In this document: positions 51,798-63,586 of the stretch, piece after piece
How positions within the stretch are numbered: the stretch's first letter is position 1
Layout: every line of letters begins with the position of its first letter
Source: Sipunculus nudus
Taxonomy: Eukaryota; Annelida; Sipuncula; Golfingiida; Sipunculidae
Assembly (NCBI GenBank): GCA_026874595.1
Contig: CM049309.1
Location: forward strand, 21,993,033 to 22,057,032
Direction: 5' to 3'
Length of the DNA: 64,000 nt
Program-made: the position numbers and the translations under genes
The notes under the pieces: model-generated
What the model was told of the DNA's origin: nothing
The model's input: the letters and a program-made list of their open reading frames with translations, nothing else
Databases searched by the model: none

Positions 51798-52879
51798 GCA
51801 TTATATATAATTCAATGAAAAAGGACTGCTATGATCATCAGTGGCTCTTACAACGTTTCAATGTAAATACTATCCCATTTAATATTCCTTGATGATTTTC
51901 CTGAATCTAGGTCATTTGCATGCCAGATTCAACCAAAATCTAATAAATTCTTCTTTGGCTATTCCTTCAGGTTAAGCAGATGTATTCCAAAATTCATTAT
52001 ATTATCTTATAACATAATTGCCTATGAAAAAAAAATTAATGTAAATTTTACTTAAATTGAACCCATTTCCTGGAGGAAAATCATTTTTCTGTCTATTTTT
52101 CCACACACAAAAAGAGGAGGTTGTGTGATTTGTTAAAAAATATTGTCTGATTTATGAGCACTGTCAACTTGGAATTCCCCTCTGACTAAAAATTCTAGAT
52201 CTCATCCAAAGCTTAGTATTTCTGACACTGTCAGCCCCATATTTTTCAGGAATTAATAAAATTAACATGTATTGCTAGATTTAAGTCATTTCTAAATTTT
52301 GCCTGTGACATCACATTTTGCACCAGCCTATCACATCAGGGCCCAGTCACTGTTCTGGATGAAATCTACCCTGCACATAACAAAACCACAACAAACCAAT
52401 GTGCTATTACATTTACCTAACCTTCAGTGCCCTGAAAATTTCATGAGATTCAGTTCATGATTGTATGAATTATATTGTGAACAAACACAAACACACACGT
52501 AACCAGGGATTAACACATACTCTCCTGACAGATGTAGATATATAAAATTTGCATTGCTGTAAAGGATCTAATACCATTTTCAGGGGAACTGATGATCTGG
52601 CAATTTATAACAATAACAAAATATTTGTCAAAGGATTATTCATATTTTAATTTGGACTCTAGTCTGGAGGACATTGGTCTGAAGAATGTCTGTCACTACA
52701 TGACTTTTCATATGAACTTATTTTAAAGTTTTAACTTAGTTTAAAATTTTCAGTTAAGTTAAATACAAATCAGTATGATTCATGTTGTTCAAAAATACTT
52801 TCTCCTAAGTTAAAAACATCTATTCAACCTGCATCTGTCTACCCTGTCATCCTACATATAAAAACTGCAGGAAGAATTA

Positions 52880-55800
52880 TTGTATCCCCAGACAAAGTCG
52901 GGGGATACTATGTTTTCATACAGGTCCTGCCGCTGCCACCGATGCCGCATATAAATCTTGTTGGCGCGATAACCCAAAAAATATTTCACGGAACTTTGCC
53001 AAACTTGGTATATTTATAGATACGGGTAAGAGGACGACGCCTATTTAAAATGAGGTCATGACCTTAACGAGGAGAGTGTCCTTGACCTTGAATAGGTCCA
53101 ATTTTGGGGTAAATCACACAAATTCTTTAATATCTCAAGAAATCTTGCATGGATTTATCCCAAAATTAAGTTGATGGAAGATCATGGATAGGGTTGTCAT
53201 GTTCCAGAAACTGGTGGCGCCACCTATTATTCTTTACTTGTTTTCGTGCCGTTTAATACCCCCAAAATTGCCACCTTACAGTGCTGTGAGCATTATATGT
53301 CAAAAACTAATGGACAGATTTCTTTTATATTATGCATATACATAGGTATGGGTTATGGGATGATGTTTATTGTATCCCCAGACAAAGTCGGGGGATACTA
53401 TGTTTTCATACCGGTCCCGCCGCCGCCGCCGCCGCATATAAATCTTGTTGGCGCGATAACCCAAAAAATATTTCACGGACCTTTACCAAACTTGGTATAT
53501 GTATAGATATGGGTAAGAGGACGACGCCTATTTAAAATGAGGTTATGACCTTTACTAGGAGAGTGTCCTTGACCTTGAATAGGTCCAATTTTGGGGAAAA
53601 CCACACAAATTCTTTAATATCTCAAGAAATCTTGCATGGATTTATCCCAAAATCAAGTTGATGGAAGATCATGGATAGGGTTGTCATGTTCTCAGAAACT
53701 GGTGGCGCCACCTATTATTCTTTACTTGTTTTCATGCCATTTAATCCCCCCAAAATTGCCATCTTACAGTACTGTGAGCATTATAAGTCAAAAACTTATG
53801 GACAGATTTCTTTCATATTGTGCATATACATAGATATGGGTTATGGGATGATGTTTATTTAAATTGGGGTCATGACCTTTCCTATGAGAGTGGCCTTGAC
53901 CTTGAATATTGCCATATATGGTGAAAATCACACACCTCTTATGATATCTCCAGTGTTGATAGCCATATGGATTTCAAACATGACTTATGTATGGCCCAGC
54001 ACTAAAGTAAGAACCCTATAGGTTCTAGGGTCATGAGGTTACAGGTCAAGGTCACTGGACTGGCATCTTAAAAGATACTGTGGATACATTTTAAGCCAAA
54101 CTATCATCCCAGGTCTTCCATCTTGAATATATAGCTCACTTGCCAATAGTGGATGATCCATATCAATTTTAGGGTCACAAGGCCAAAGGTCAAGGCCACA
54201 GGAGCTATCTGTCCAAAAATTAGTTTCTGGATGATAATTCCTGCTTTTATTGATGTATTGATTTCAAACTTGACTTATATATGTCCCATTGAAAAAGCAA
54301 GACTCCAATTGATTTTGGGGTCATGCGGTCAAAGGTCAAGGTCACAGGACACATCTTTAAAAAGATTGTGGATGCATTTTCAGCCAAACATTTCATCTGA
54401 GACCTTTTATCATGCACATAGAGTTCATCTGCCAATAGAGGAAGACCCCTATCAATTTTGAGGTCACCAGGTTAAAGGTGAAGGTCACAGGAGCCATCTG
54501 TCCAAAAATTAGTTTCTGGATGATAATTCCTTCTTTTATTGATGTAAGTATTTCAAACTTGACTTGTATTTGACCCATTGGAAAAGCAGGACCCGAATTG
54601 ATTTTGGGGCATGAGGTCAAAGGTCAAGTTCACAGGAAACATCTTTAAAAAGATTGTGGATGCATTATCAGCCAAACAATTCATCTCAGATCTTTCATCT
54701 TGCACATATAGTTCACCTGCCAAGAGTGGAAGACCGCTATCAATTTTGAGGTCACAAGGTCTAAGGTGAAGGTCACAGGAGCCATCTGTCCAAAAATTAG
54801 TTTCTGGATGATAATTCCTTCTTTAATTGATGTATGGATTTCAAACTTGACTTGTATTTGACCCATTGGAAAACCAAGACCCGAATTGATTTTGGGGTCA
54901 TGAGGTCAAAGGTCAAGGTCACAGGACAAATCTTTAAAAAGATGTGGATGCATTTTCAGCCAAACAATTCATCTCAGATCTTTCATCTTGCACATATAGT
55001 TCACCTGCCAAGAGAGGAAGAACCCTTTCAATTTTGAGGTCACTAGGTCAAAGGTGAAGGTCACAGGAGCCATCTGTCCAAAAATTAGTTTCTGGATGAT
55101 AATTCCTTCTTTTATGGATGTATGGATTTCAAACTTGACTTGTATTTGACCCATTGGAAAAGCAAGACCAGAATTGATTTTGGGGTCATAAGGTCAAAGG
55201 TCAAGGTTAAAGGAAACCTCTTTAAAAAGATTGTGGATGCATTTTCAGCCAAACAATTCATCTCAGATCTTTCATCTTGCCCATATAGTTCACCTGCCAA
55301 GAGTGGAAGACCCCTATCAATTTTGAGGTCACAAGGTCAAAGGTTAAGGTCACAGGAGCCATCTGTCCAAAAATTTGTTTCTGGATGATAATTCCTGCTT
55401 TTATTGATGTATGGATTTCAAACTTGACTTGTATATGTTCCATTGGAAAAGCAAGACCCAAATTGACTTTGGGGTCATGAGGTCAAAGGTCAATGTCACA
55501 GGACACATCTTTAAAAAGATGTGGATGCATTTTCAGCCAAACAATTCATCTCAGATCTTTCTTCTTGCACATCTAGTTCACCTACCAAGAGAGGAAGAAC
55601 CCTATCAAATTTGAGGTCACTAGGTCAAAGGTGAAGGTCACAGGAGCCATCTGTCCAAAAATTAGTTTCTGGATGATAATTCCTGCTTTATTGATGTATA
55701 GATTTCAAACTTGACTTGTATATGTCCCATTGGAAAAGCAAGACCCGAATTGATTTTTAGGTCACGAATTCAAAGGTCAAGGTCACAGGACACATCTTTA

Positions 55801-55985
55801 AAAAGATCAAGGTCACAGGACCAACATCTTCAACAAGATTGTGGATTGATAGATGGAAGAAACAATAAATATGCCAAGTGTCAGTATATGCTGCTAAAAA
55901 TGGGGGCCTATTCTTAAAGGGGGGGGGGGGGGGGCTACTATGTCTGGGGATACTCTGGCACCTGCGGTGCCAAGAAATGTCTAGT
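52880..55985 (+). mobile_element. Family B element with duplicated 5' end
   Basis: The 5' end TTGTATCCCCAGACAAAGTC occurs at 52880 and again at 53370, 490 bp later; the first copy runs to ATGATGTTTAT and is then directly followed by the second start. After that the element continues through ~289-bp units (exact composite motif at 54903), a long G run at 55918-55934, hairpin GGCACC-tgc-GGTGCC and CTAGTT. Both 5' copies keep GGTGGCGCCACC, at 53213 and near 53700. No coding capacity. Confidence 0.85.
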
Positions 55986-56099
55986 TTTATTCACATTTCT
56001 TTTCTAAACTGGCATAAAAATTTATATAACAAGCAATCCACTTACAACAAAGTGTTCTTCATGTAACATAAGTAGAGCAATAGAATTTGCATGTTTTTT

Positions 56100-56106
56100 T
56101 TTACAT

Positions 56107-56140
<34 letters not shown>

Positions 56141-56405
56141 GTCAAGTTTAGGATTGTAATCTCGGCTGGACAGATCTAAGATCTGTCCAGCCCAGATTGT
56201 GATCCTGAAGCAAGAAAGACAGGATCGCAATCTGGCCGGACTAAACTGCGATCACAATCTGGGCTGGACAGATCTAAGATCTGGCCAGCCTGGATTGCGA
56301 TTGCAATTTGGGCCGGTCTGAACTGCGATCGCAGTTTAGGCTGGACAGATCTAAGATCCGTCCAGATCGCAATCTGGGCCTTGGCATATATATATATATA
56401 TATAC
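56100..56405. repeat. Palindrome cluster between TA microsatellites
   Basis: Between TA tracts at about 56105-56140 and 56386-56402 lie three related palindromic blocks. The first is perfect: GGCTGGACAGATCT (56164-56177), one base, AGATCTGTCCAGCC (56179-56192). Two diverged forms follow at about 56262 and 56340. Intervening words such as GATCGCAATCTGG and the 16-bp palindrome AACTGCGATCGCAGTT repeat in both orientations. Confidence 0.85.
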
Positions 56406-57494
56406 AGGGTTTTCACACCCCTAAATATTGGCTGGTAAACATCATTTTCCCACAGAGAAAGCATCTGGAAATTCCAACGAAAGTTACTGTATTTTAGCCT
56501 AGTAATTTGCCTAGTGGGCCTACATATGATACAATTGTTTACGTAAAGCATGGCAGACTGTCACATAAATTTGAGGAAAAGTACGCCCTGGTTCATGCGT
56601 GCCCTTTGGTCTACTTCTGCAGATTGCAACATCACATATAAGTGTTTTTAAAGGCGTTATTTCCCAAAATTCTGCAGTTAAAAATACCCAGCTCAGAGAT
56701 CCAATAGGGTTGGAGCCAGCACCTTGCAGACTGTAGCACTTTTGTCTGATATTGATATATCTCTTCAGCAAATAACAGGTGACGTTAGACTGCATAATTC
56801 GAAAGGAATGTCACTACACAGGTAACCTCTATTGGTCCTTTGATTTGACCTGGTCAGCCAAGTACTCTTTTTGGATCCCTTTGGGATATATGCGTTTGGT
56901 TGGGTACCTTGCCACGGCATTTGAGCCAGTGGATATATTAACTAGAACACAACGGTCAAGCAAGCCAAGTGAAGGTCATGGCTGTATGTATGTTACACCT
57001 GCGTTTTTCATGATTCTTTTGTGGTTTTAAACAAGAGAATCTCTGTGAAAACACAATGCATCACCTCACAAGTCCACAGATCATCAGTGAATATCAGTTT
57101 GAAACATCGCATTATTAGTATTTACTTTATATGTGTACTGAAAATGTTGTGCTGACAGTGTTGTCCAAAATTTCAAATTCTATATGATGTTAGTTGACAA
57201 CCTGCCACAATTTTGGATGATGGATGGCTTTCAGCTGCAGGTTTTGCTTCTTGTCCTTTGCAGGGCTCTGTTTGGTGCTATATTTAGAAATTTGGTAAAC
57301 CAGTAGAAATTCTGGAGATGATGTCAGTGTATATTTAAAGCAGTGGATTTGGCAGGGCTTGTTGCTTGTTAAAAGTCCAATTGCATATACCCAAAAAAAG
57401 AGACCCCAAGAAACTTTTCTTTGGACTTTACTTTTACAAGAATTGTCTACACTTTTGGAGGGAGTGTCCCCCCTCCTACACCAATCCCCAATTT

Positions 57495-59929
57495 TAGCTC
57501 AGCTGACTTTCAGTCATGCTGGGCTATAGAGATGGGTCTTTGTCCGGCGTCCTTCCGTCTGTCCGTCCGGCCGGCCGTCCGTCCTGCAGTCCGGCCGGCC
57601 GGCCGGCCGTTAGCAGGGCACAAATCGTAACCGTAGGGGCTTGGGCCATGAACCCTATGCAGTCTTAGAGGTTATAAAAAGATCTCCTTGCAAACCTGAA
57701 ATTAGGTCACTGTGACCTATATTCTCGAAGTTATGGGGTGTGTTTGCACCCCCCAGAAATAACTCTTTGAGACAAAATTTTCATCCCAAACCTTCCATCT
57801 TTCACATACAGCTCACCTACCAACAGGGGAAGGACCATAATTTTTTTTAGGTCAAAAGGTCAAAGGTCAAGGTCACAGGAGCCTCTTCTTTGAAAAGCCT
57901 GTGGATGCATTTTAAGCCAACCCTTTCATCCCAATTCTTTGATCTTTCACATATAGCTCACATACTAAGTTGGAGAAGAATCCTATAGATTTTGAGGTCA
58001 TTAGGTCAAAGGTCAGGGTCACAGGATCCACTTCTTTGAAAAGGTAGTGGACACATTTCAAGCTAGACTATTCATTCCAAACCTTCCAGCACTGATATCG
58101 CTTCTCTGCCAACAGGGGAAAAGACCTGTTGATTTTGAGGTCAAAGGTCAAGTTCACAGCACCCACTTCTTGTGTGGAGCCATTTTCAGGCAAACTTTTC
58201 AATCTGTACCTTCCATTTGTCATATATAGCTTATCTACCAGTACGGGAAGAAGCCTATTGATGTTGAGGTCAAAAAGTCAAAGGTCAAGGTCACAATTTT
58301 TAATTGTTCTAAATGCTTGTGAGCATATTTCAAGTGTAACTGTTCAACCCAAACCTTCAGTCTTTCACATATGCCACATCTATGCATCACTCAGTTTGAC
58401 TCAAACTTCATATATATGGGTCTTTTTGCTTGAATAAATAAGTTATTGATTTTGGGGTCAGCTGGTCAGCAGGTTAATGGTTGCAGGTCAAAGTTATTCA
58501 CCCATTGGTTGCCAAGTAATTACACCAGATTTAAGTGGTCAGTAGTTACAAATCATTTAGAAAGAATCCAGTTGATATATGGGCAAAAGGCCAAGGTCAT
58601 AGGTCAGGGATGTTCACAATTACTTATTTTATAGACCATCTCTATTTTTCTTGTATATATAACCATCCCACTCCAGCTGGTACATCTCCCACTGGTGACA
58701 TATGACTCCTTTTTGTATCAGCCTATTAAGTGATAAGGCTCAGTGATAAGTACCTCGTTACTTCATAACAAAAACACTGTTGTCAGAATGCTTCAGCAAG
58801 GCATTAAGACTATGAGAGTATAGTATTAAGGTTTAGCTACTGATTTATAAGATGATGGGAACATTTTGCAGTTTATTTTATGGAATCCTAGCAATAAACT
58901 TAGTTTCCTAGATATCTGAATATTTTAATATATATCACCACATATAAAAGCAAGTGTTTGTTCTCATAATATGTGGATGTGTACCTTGATTTAGGATGGC
59001 TTTTTGTTTTATTTCAAGACTCTTAGTCATGCTTTCTGCATTTCTTTTCTTTCAGGTTTGGCAGTTTACCTACCCTGCTGACCCCATTGAAAAGCAGAGT
59101 GATAATAAAAAATATTGGACTTACACTTTTTACAATTGCATATCTATAAATCTGATATGAGGGCCTGGACATGCCTTTTGAATTATTTTGGGCATTTATT
59201 ACTGGATAATTTGCCCCAAGTTTGGTCTCTTATTGGAGAATGTGGGCTATCAAATGTCATACTTGTCAGAAATCCATTATGTCTGCCAGTTAGCCACCTT
59301 AGAAATTCTTACTTCAGGGCAGTTTCAGTAATTTTTCTTTAATGTTTGGTCCGATTTAGAGAATGTTTGTTGTCTGATTTCAGACTTGTCAGAAGTCCAA
59401 TATGGCCACCAGGCAACCATCTTTTAATTCCTTTTGATCATATTATCTCAAAAACAGTTAAAGTGAATGCAGTTGGATGTATATTTATGTAATCTTGTAA
59501 AGGATTGGGTCAAATATTTCTGAGTAAATATTACCATCATTTATAAAAGTGCAGTACAGTTGGCCTGTATTGAATAAAAATTCATACAGAAGCACCTGTT
59601 TCTCAATAATTCTTGCATGTATTTCCTTGATTTTTGCTATATAGTTTGATCTTATATTTGCCCTTTGTGGTGTTCCTTTTGAGACTGACAGGTTTCAAGC
59701 AAGCTGTTGGAATAGTTCCTGATAGCTTAACAATCATGCATTTTCCTCAGACCATCAATTCACTGTGTTTTAACCAGACATAGGTGATATATATTTTTGT
59801 TGTCATAGAAAATTTTCAACAAATTGGCAAATTGGTTCTTCAAAATTTGACTGGAAGTTGTGAATCTCAGTCCATGATGTCACAGGTCATGCTTGGCAGC
59901 TGAGCGTCATGACCCATGGGTCACTTGTT
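57495..59929 (+). mobile_element. Family A-type element with family B-like interior
   Basis: Left end TAGCTCAGCTGACTTTCAG, a GTCCGTCC/GGCC-rich microsatellite at about 57540-57610, right end CAGCTGAGCGTCATGACCC-ATGGGTCACTTGTT. The interior differs from other A copies: it has AGGTCAAAGGTCAAGGTCA at 57857 and degenerate units with GGATGCATTTTAAGCCA-like sequence similar to family B. It is the most diverged A copy. No coding frame. Confidence 0.82.
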
Positions 59930-59969
59930 TTTTTCAAAAACTGACAATCTTTTTTCCTGGTGAGACCCT

Positions 59970-60010
59970 GATATATATATATATATATATATATATAAAC
60001 ATATATATAT
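59970..60010. repeat. (TA)n microsatellite
   Basis: TA repeats with one short break, just right of the family A-type element. Open frames with runs of Tyr-Ile on the minus strand arise from it. Confidence 0.9.
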
Positions 60011-60669
60011 CTTGGTGTAAAATAGGCAACATAGAGATTATGCATGGGCAGACACTGGCAATATTTGGTTGAATCGTTCAATTCTATAGGGGATTTGCAA
60101 CAATCAGGTGATTGTTCATTTCTCTGACCTCCTAGGCCTCAGTTTGGTTTGTGTCATCACAAGAGTGGTCATGTGATTCACAGTCATGTGACCTTTAATA
60201 TTTGCAATGGCGGACAATGATGATGTTATTTCCTGCTTAGAGCTAAAATTTATTTGACTTAACCTCCCTTACCCCTAACCTCTCCTGCCACCCCTTTTTC
60301 TGTTACTTTCTTTTTCTCAGTGGCCTTTGCGGAAACTTTGTACCCCACCTTCAATGCTCACTTCTGTTTACTGATGCAATATTGCATTATAGTCACTTTG
60401 CTGTAGGTTGTAGGTCTTCTGGCATGTTCTCAAGGTGTTAATGCTCATCTCTAGCAATCCAGTCTAGCATTATACATTAGTAAAGTTAATAAGGGATAGG
60501 TAACCTATTTGTGTTGCTGTTAGCTCATTTGAAACATACTTGTAATATGATAAGCTTATTTGCAGGTGGCCAACCTGCAGTTTGTAATATCTGCCATGAT
60601 ATATTATTTTACCTTTCGTCATAATAAATGAAATTTTATCATATATATTGAGTTAGTGGTGTTTGCTGC

Positions 60670-60672
<3 letters not shown>

Positions 60673-60739
<67 letters not shown>
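60673..60739. repeat. (TA)n microsatellite, long
   Basis: About 33 uninterrupted TA repeats, the longest simple repeat in the window. Confidence 0.95.
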
Positions 60740-60743
<4 letters not shown>

Positions 60744-62724
60744 CTAGTGCTCTATTAATGAAGTTTATAATGCAAATGTTTACCAAAGAATAAAACTGAA
60801 ACTCCATCTACCATGTGGGTCAGCAAAATGTATGGTTAAGTATTTAAATAGTGCTCATAAAAAACAAAGAGATGTAACATATATGTTTAGACAGAAATAA
60901 TACTTAGGAGGAGAACAGTAATTTGAGGTCATTGGCCTACTTGCAGCAGTTTTTTTTTAAAAAGTTAAATAATCAAGAGGGTTTAGCAGTGAGAACAAAC
61001 AGTCCCACTATCAGTAGGGTTGACGATGAAGGCTACAGTTTTGCTGTATTGTGGATGATAGTTTGAGAAATGCCACCTCCCGCTGTGTGGCCTGGTACGG
61101 CCACTTCACCAGAGACAGAGCAAAGTGAGAGACTTTGTAAGAGCTTTCCTTACTGATAGTGATAAGGATACAGCATATCTGTTAGCTTCTGAAGGGCTTG
61201 TCTCTCTCTGCCAGCTGTGTAGAAACTGCTAATAGTGGCCTCAGATCTATGGGGTAAACACAGATTACCCCAGGCAGCCTTGGTGGTCCCTGGGGCAACC
61301 TTTGACCTTAGTGGAAATTAGCTCAGTGTAAACCCCACTTTAAGGTGGGGTAGACAGTAATCATGATGATAACACTAGGTTATCTATCAAGGTCATATCA
61401 GTTATGGCTATTCAGGTCCAACTAAGCATGTGATATATCAGCGTTCCAGTCCTTGTTGTTGATTTTTGTTCAGGCTCCTCCTGATGTACTGTTAATATAA
61501 ATGTTACTGTATTGATCAGATTTGTCCTTTGAAACTCTCACCTGTCCTTTAAAGACCATCAGATTATATTATCTCATTATGTGCAAATGATATTGTTCTT
61601 TTATATACCACTTACTATTTCTTTTTTTTTCATCAAGCTTTTTAACTTGGAATGTCTATTCATGTTAATGCAATTGCATTTTCCTTAAAACAACTGCTTT
61701 AGGATTTGTTCTATATAAATTTCAGCTCTCTAATCATGAAAGGTCTGGAGGAAATCTAAATAGAAAAAGTTCTTTCAACTGTTTATACAATGCCTGAGCT
61801 TATATAAACATTTGCTGACAAAGCCTCATGTTGGATACTCATTTATTTCTTGCCCTGGACAGTGTGATTGTCATATAAATACATTTCATATGAAGAAAAC
61901 ACATGAAACACTTTTAAGCAATATCTTTGAAGTCCAGTAAACATTTCTATTTAGTTTAGTTGTTTATGACAAAACATGACCTTGAAAAGAGTGAAACCCT
62001 GTTTTATGGATGACTGTTGACAGTTACAACTCAAGGGGAGATGACTTTCTGGAACAGGGATTTAATTGTTATCATGGGCGTGATACTTAATAATCCCTTT
62101 CATAAGTAGTTGTTAAACATTTAAATTAATCCAAAATTTTTTTAATTAGGCACAGCTTAAGTTAACCATGTTGTAGCTGTTGTTCTTATGTCACCTGTCT
62201 GACATTGCTTTAAAATAGCATGGGAACTAGGGATTTGATTTAAAAAATTAAGTTATCTGAAATCATAATTCTGCAGCTGTGAGCCACTAAAAATATATGT
62301 CTCGACACTTTTTTTCCTTACCTGTGGTTCCTCTCACAGTTACATATATGGACATCCCATGTCCATGACAGAATATGTATTTCCTTTTACTTGACCTGCC
62401 AAAGTTAAACTTGACAGCCAAAGTAAAACGGGTCTTCAGTGAGTCCCAGTCACATCCAGTGTTCTTGCATGTGATACCCCTGGGTAGTAAATTATCATGA
62501 ATTGGTGACTAATGGGTAAGGATTTTTATTTTATACACTAGAGGGTCATACATCTGAAGACTGTTTATCCGAAAAAATTTTTCATCTGAAATAAAAAAAC
62601 TGAGAACCAAAAATTTGCCCATTTATACGAAATCTGAAGAAAGACATGGTAAAAAAGATTGTCTAATTTAAAAAAAAATGTAGCCAGATTAGTAGTCATA
62701 GGCCAAAATAATTAGTGCACCCGA

Positions 62725-62945
62725 GCGCTTGCAGTAGATGTGTAGAACACCACCCAGCCAGTTCCTGTTGTCCTCCCAAGTGCTTTAATCAGGATGCTGA
62801 GGCCGGGGTAAATAACCAGTTTAAACAAAATGTTACAACAGATCTTAACTTAGCAGCTGACCGTATGATGTAGGTGTAAAAAACTCTGCTCCGCCAGTTC
62901 GTGAAGTCCTCGGCTCAGCTTTGATCAAGGTGGCTTTAAAGGATA
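62725..62945. repeat. Weak diverged duplication
   Basis: Two blocks share the pattern GTGTA-AA-A-C-C-GCCAGTTC followed by GTCCTC and GCTTT-ATCA; they lie about 140 bp apart (near 62735 and 62870). Similarity is low and the origin is unclear. Confidence 0.35.
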
Positions 62946-63343
62946 GCAATCATCATTCAGGTAATTTTGTGGCTATGGAGTTTATATGTGCCTATGTTAT
63001 TTACTCACAAATTCTATTTGTCAGATTATTTCTGCTCAAAATTTGTGAATTTTGATTTAATTGGTTAAATCGTAGTAAATCTATCTCCCTTGAGATGGCA
63101 GCACTTTCTAGGTCATGGCAGGTCAATCCAGTTATCATTGCAGGTACAGGTGACACTCTACTGTATGTTGCAAACTGCATATGCAGTTACAATGTTGTAT
63201 TTGTTTCCACAGCAACCAGTCAAGTAAATCTTAATATAATTTTTCCTGAAACATAAAACTGAAGATGAAGTGATAAGAGGATTTAGTTTTACTTTGTTAG
63301 TATACAATACAATTTTGCAATGAAATGTTTGATGTTGTTTCAG

Positions 63344-63447
63344 AGTTTGGAGTAGTATTGGGATGCAGGTTTTATGTGAAGGAAATAACAGGCAATAGTT
63401 TAGCAGCACAAGATGGTGGCATCAAAGAAGGAGATTACGTCCTCAAG
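63344..63447 (+). CDS. TJP1: ZO exon 6: first half of PDZ2
   Basis: A 104-nt exon after acceptor GTTTCAG. With the single base carried from exon 5 it reads [19 protein letters not shown] followed by [16 protein letters not shown]. This matches PDZ2 of ZO proteins (vertebrate pattern YG-x-x-L then FVKEI, SLAA-x-DG-x-IQEGD-x-VLK). It ends in phase 0 at GTAAGA; vertebrate ZO-1 continues there with an INGT segment, which should be the next exon beyond the window. The donor sits inside a 49-bp unit present three times in tandem, so three near-identical donors follow each other. Use of the second or third would add residues or shift frame. Confidence 0.95.
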
Positions 63448-63586
63448 GTAAGAAAACCCTTTTGGTTTCAGCACATTTTGATGGTGAGCCCTCAAGGTAA
63501 GAAAACCCTTTTGGTTTCAGCACATTTTGATGGTGAGCCCTCAAGGTAAGAAAACCCTTTTGGTTTCAGCACATTTTGATGGTGAG
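63441..63586. repeat. 49-bp tandem triplication across exon 6 donor
   Basis: CCTCAAGGTAAGAAAACCC and the next 30 bases repeat at 63441, 63490 and 63539, with a period of 49 and no mismatch seen. Each unit contains the donor GTAAG and, 24 bases later, an acceptor-like TTTCAG. Confidence 0.95.

Larger units (their letters stand above)
51254..63343 (+). other. ZO intron 5 (about 12.1 kb)
   Basis: GTGAGT to GTTTCAG, phase 1. Holds a GACCACC-type repeat, the family B copy at 52880, the palindrome cluster, family A-type copy at 57495, and several TA microsatellites. 51800-52879, 56410-57490 and 60750-63343 show no feature I can support beyond a weak duplication near 62720-62945. Extra linker exons between PDZ1 and PDZ2 could lie here but none was recognised. 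Confidence 0.75.
2435..63447 (+). other. TJP1: ZO/tight-junction-protein gene, 5' part (gene span)
   Basis: Six coding segments on the + strand join into one open frame of 196 codons that matches the N-terminal organisation of ZO proteins: short leader, PDZ1, linker, first half of PDZ2. ZO proteins are MAGUK scaffolds under the membrane at cell junctions; PDZ1 binds claudin tails and PDZ2 mediates dimerisation and connexin binding in vertebrates. Intron phases read 0, 0, 2, 0, 1, 0. The 3' part (rest of PDZ2, PDZ3, SH3, GUK) is beyond the right edge. Invertebrates usually have a single ZO gene (polychaetoid in flies), so the vertebrate symbol is used only as a family label. Alternative first exons and extra cassette exons in the long introns cannot be excluded from sequence alone. 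Confidence 0.9.

Noticed and set aside
59056-59110. Acceptor-like CTTTCAG followed by a short open stretch
   Set aside because: It lies inside the family A-type element and the peptide does not continue PDZ1 or the PDZ2 linker of ZO proteins.
60619-60807. Minus-strand frame of alternating Tyr-Ile
   Set aside because: Direct translation of the (TA)n microsatellite.
63466-63538. 25-nt microexons between the repeated acceptor-like TTTCAG and donor GTAAG in the 49-bp units
   Set aside because: The implied introns would be 24 nt, below what spliceosomes are known to remove efficiently; the TTTCAG is more likely incidental.
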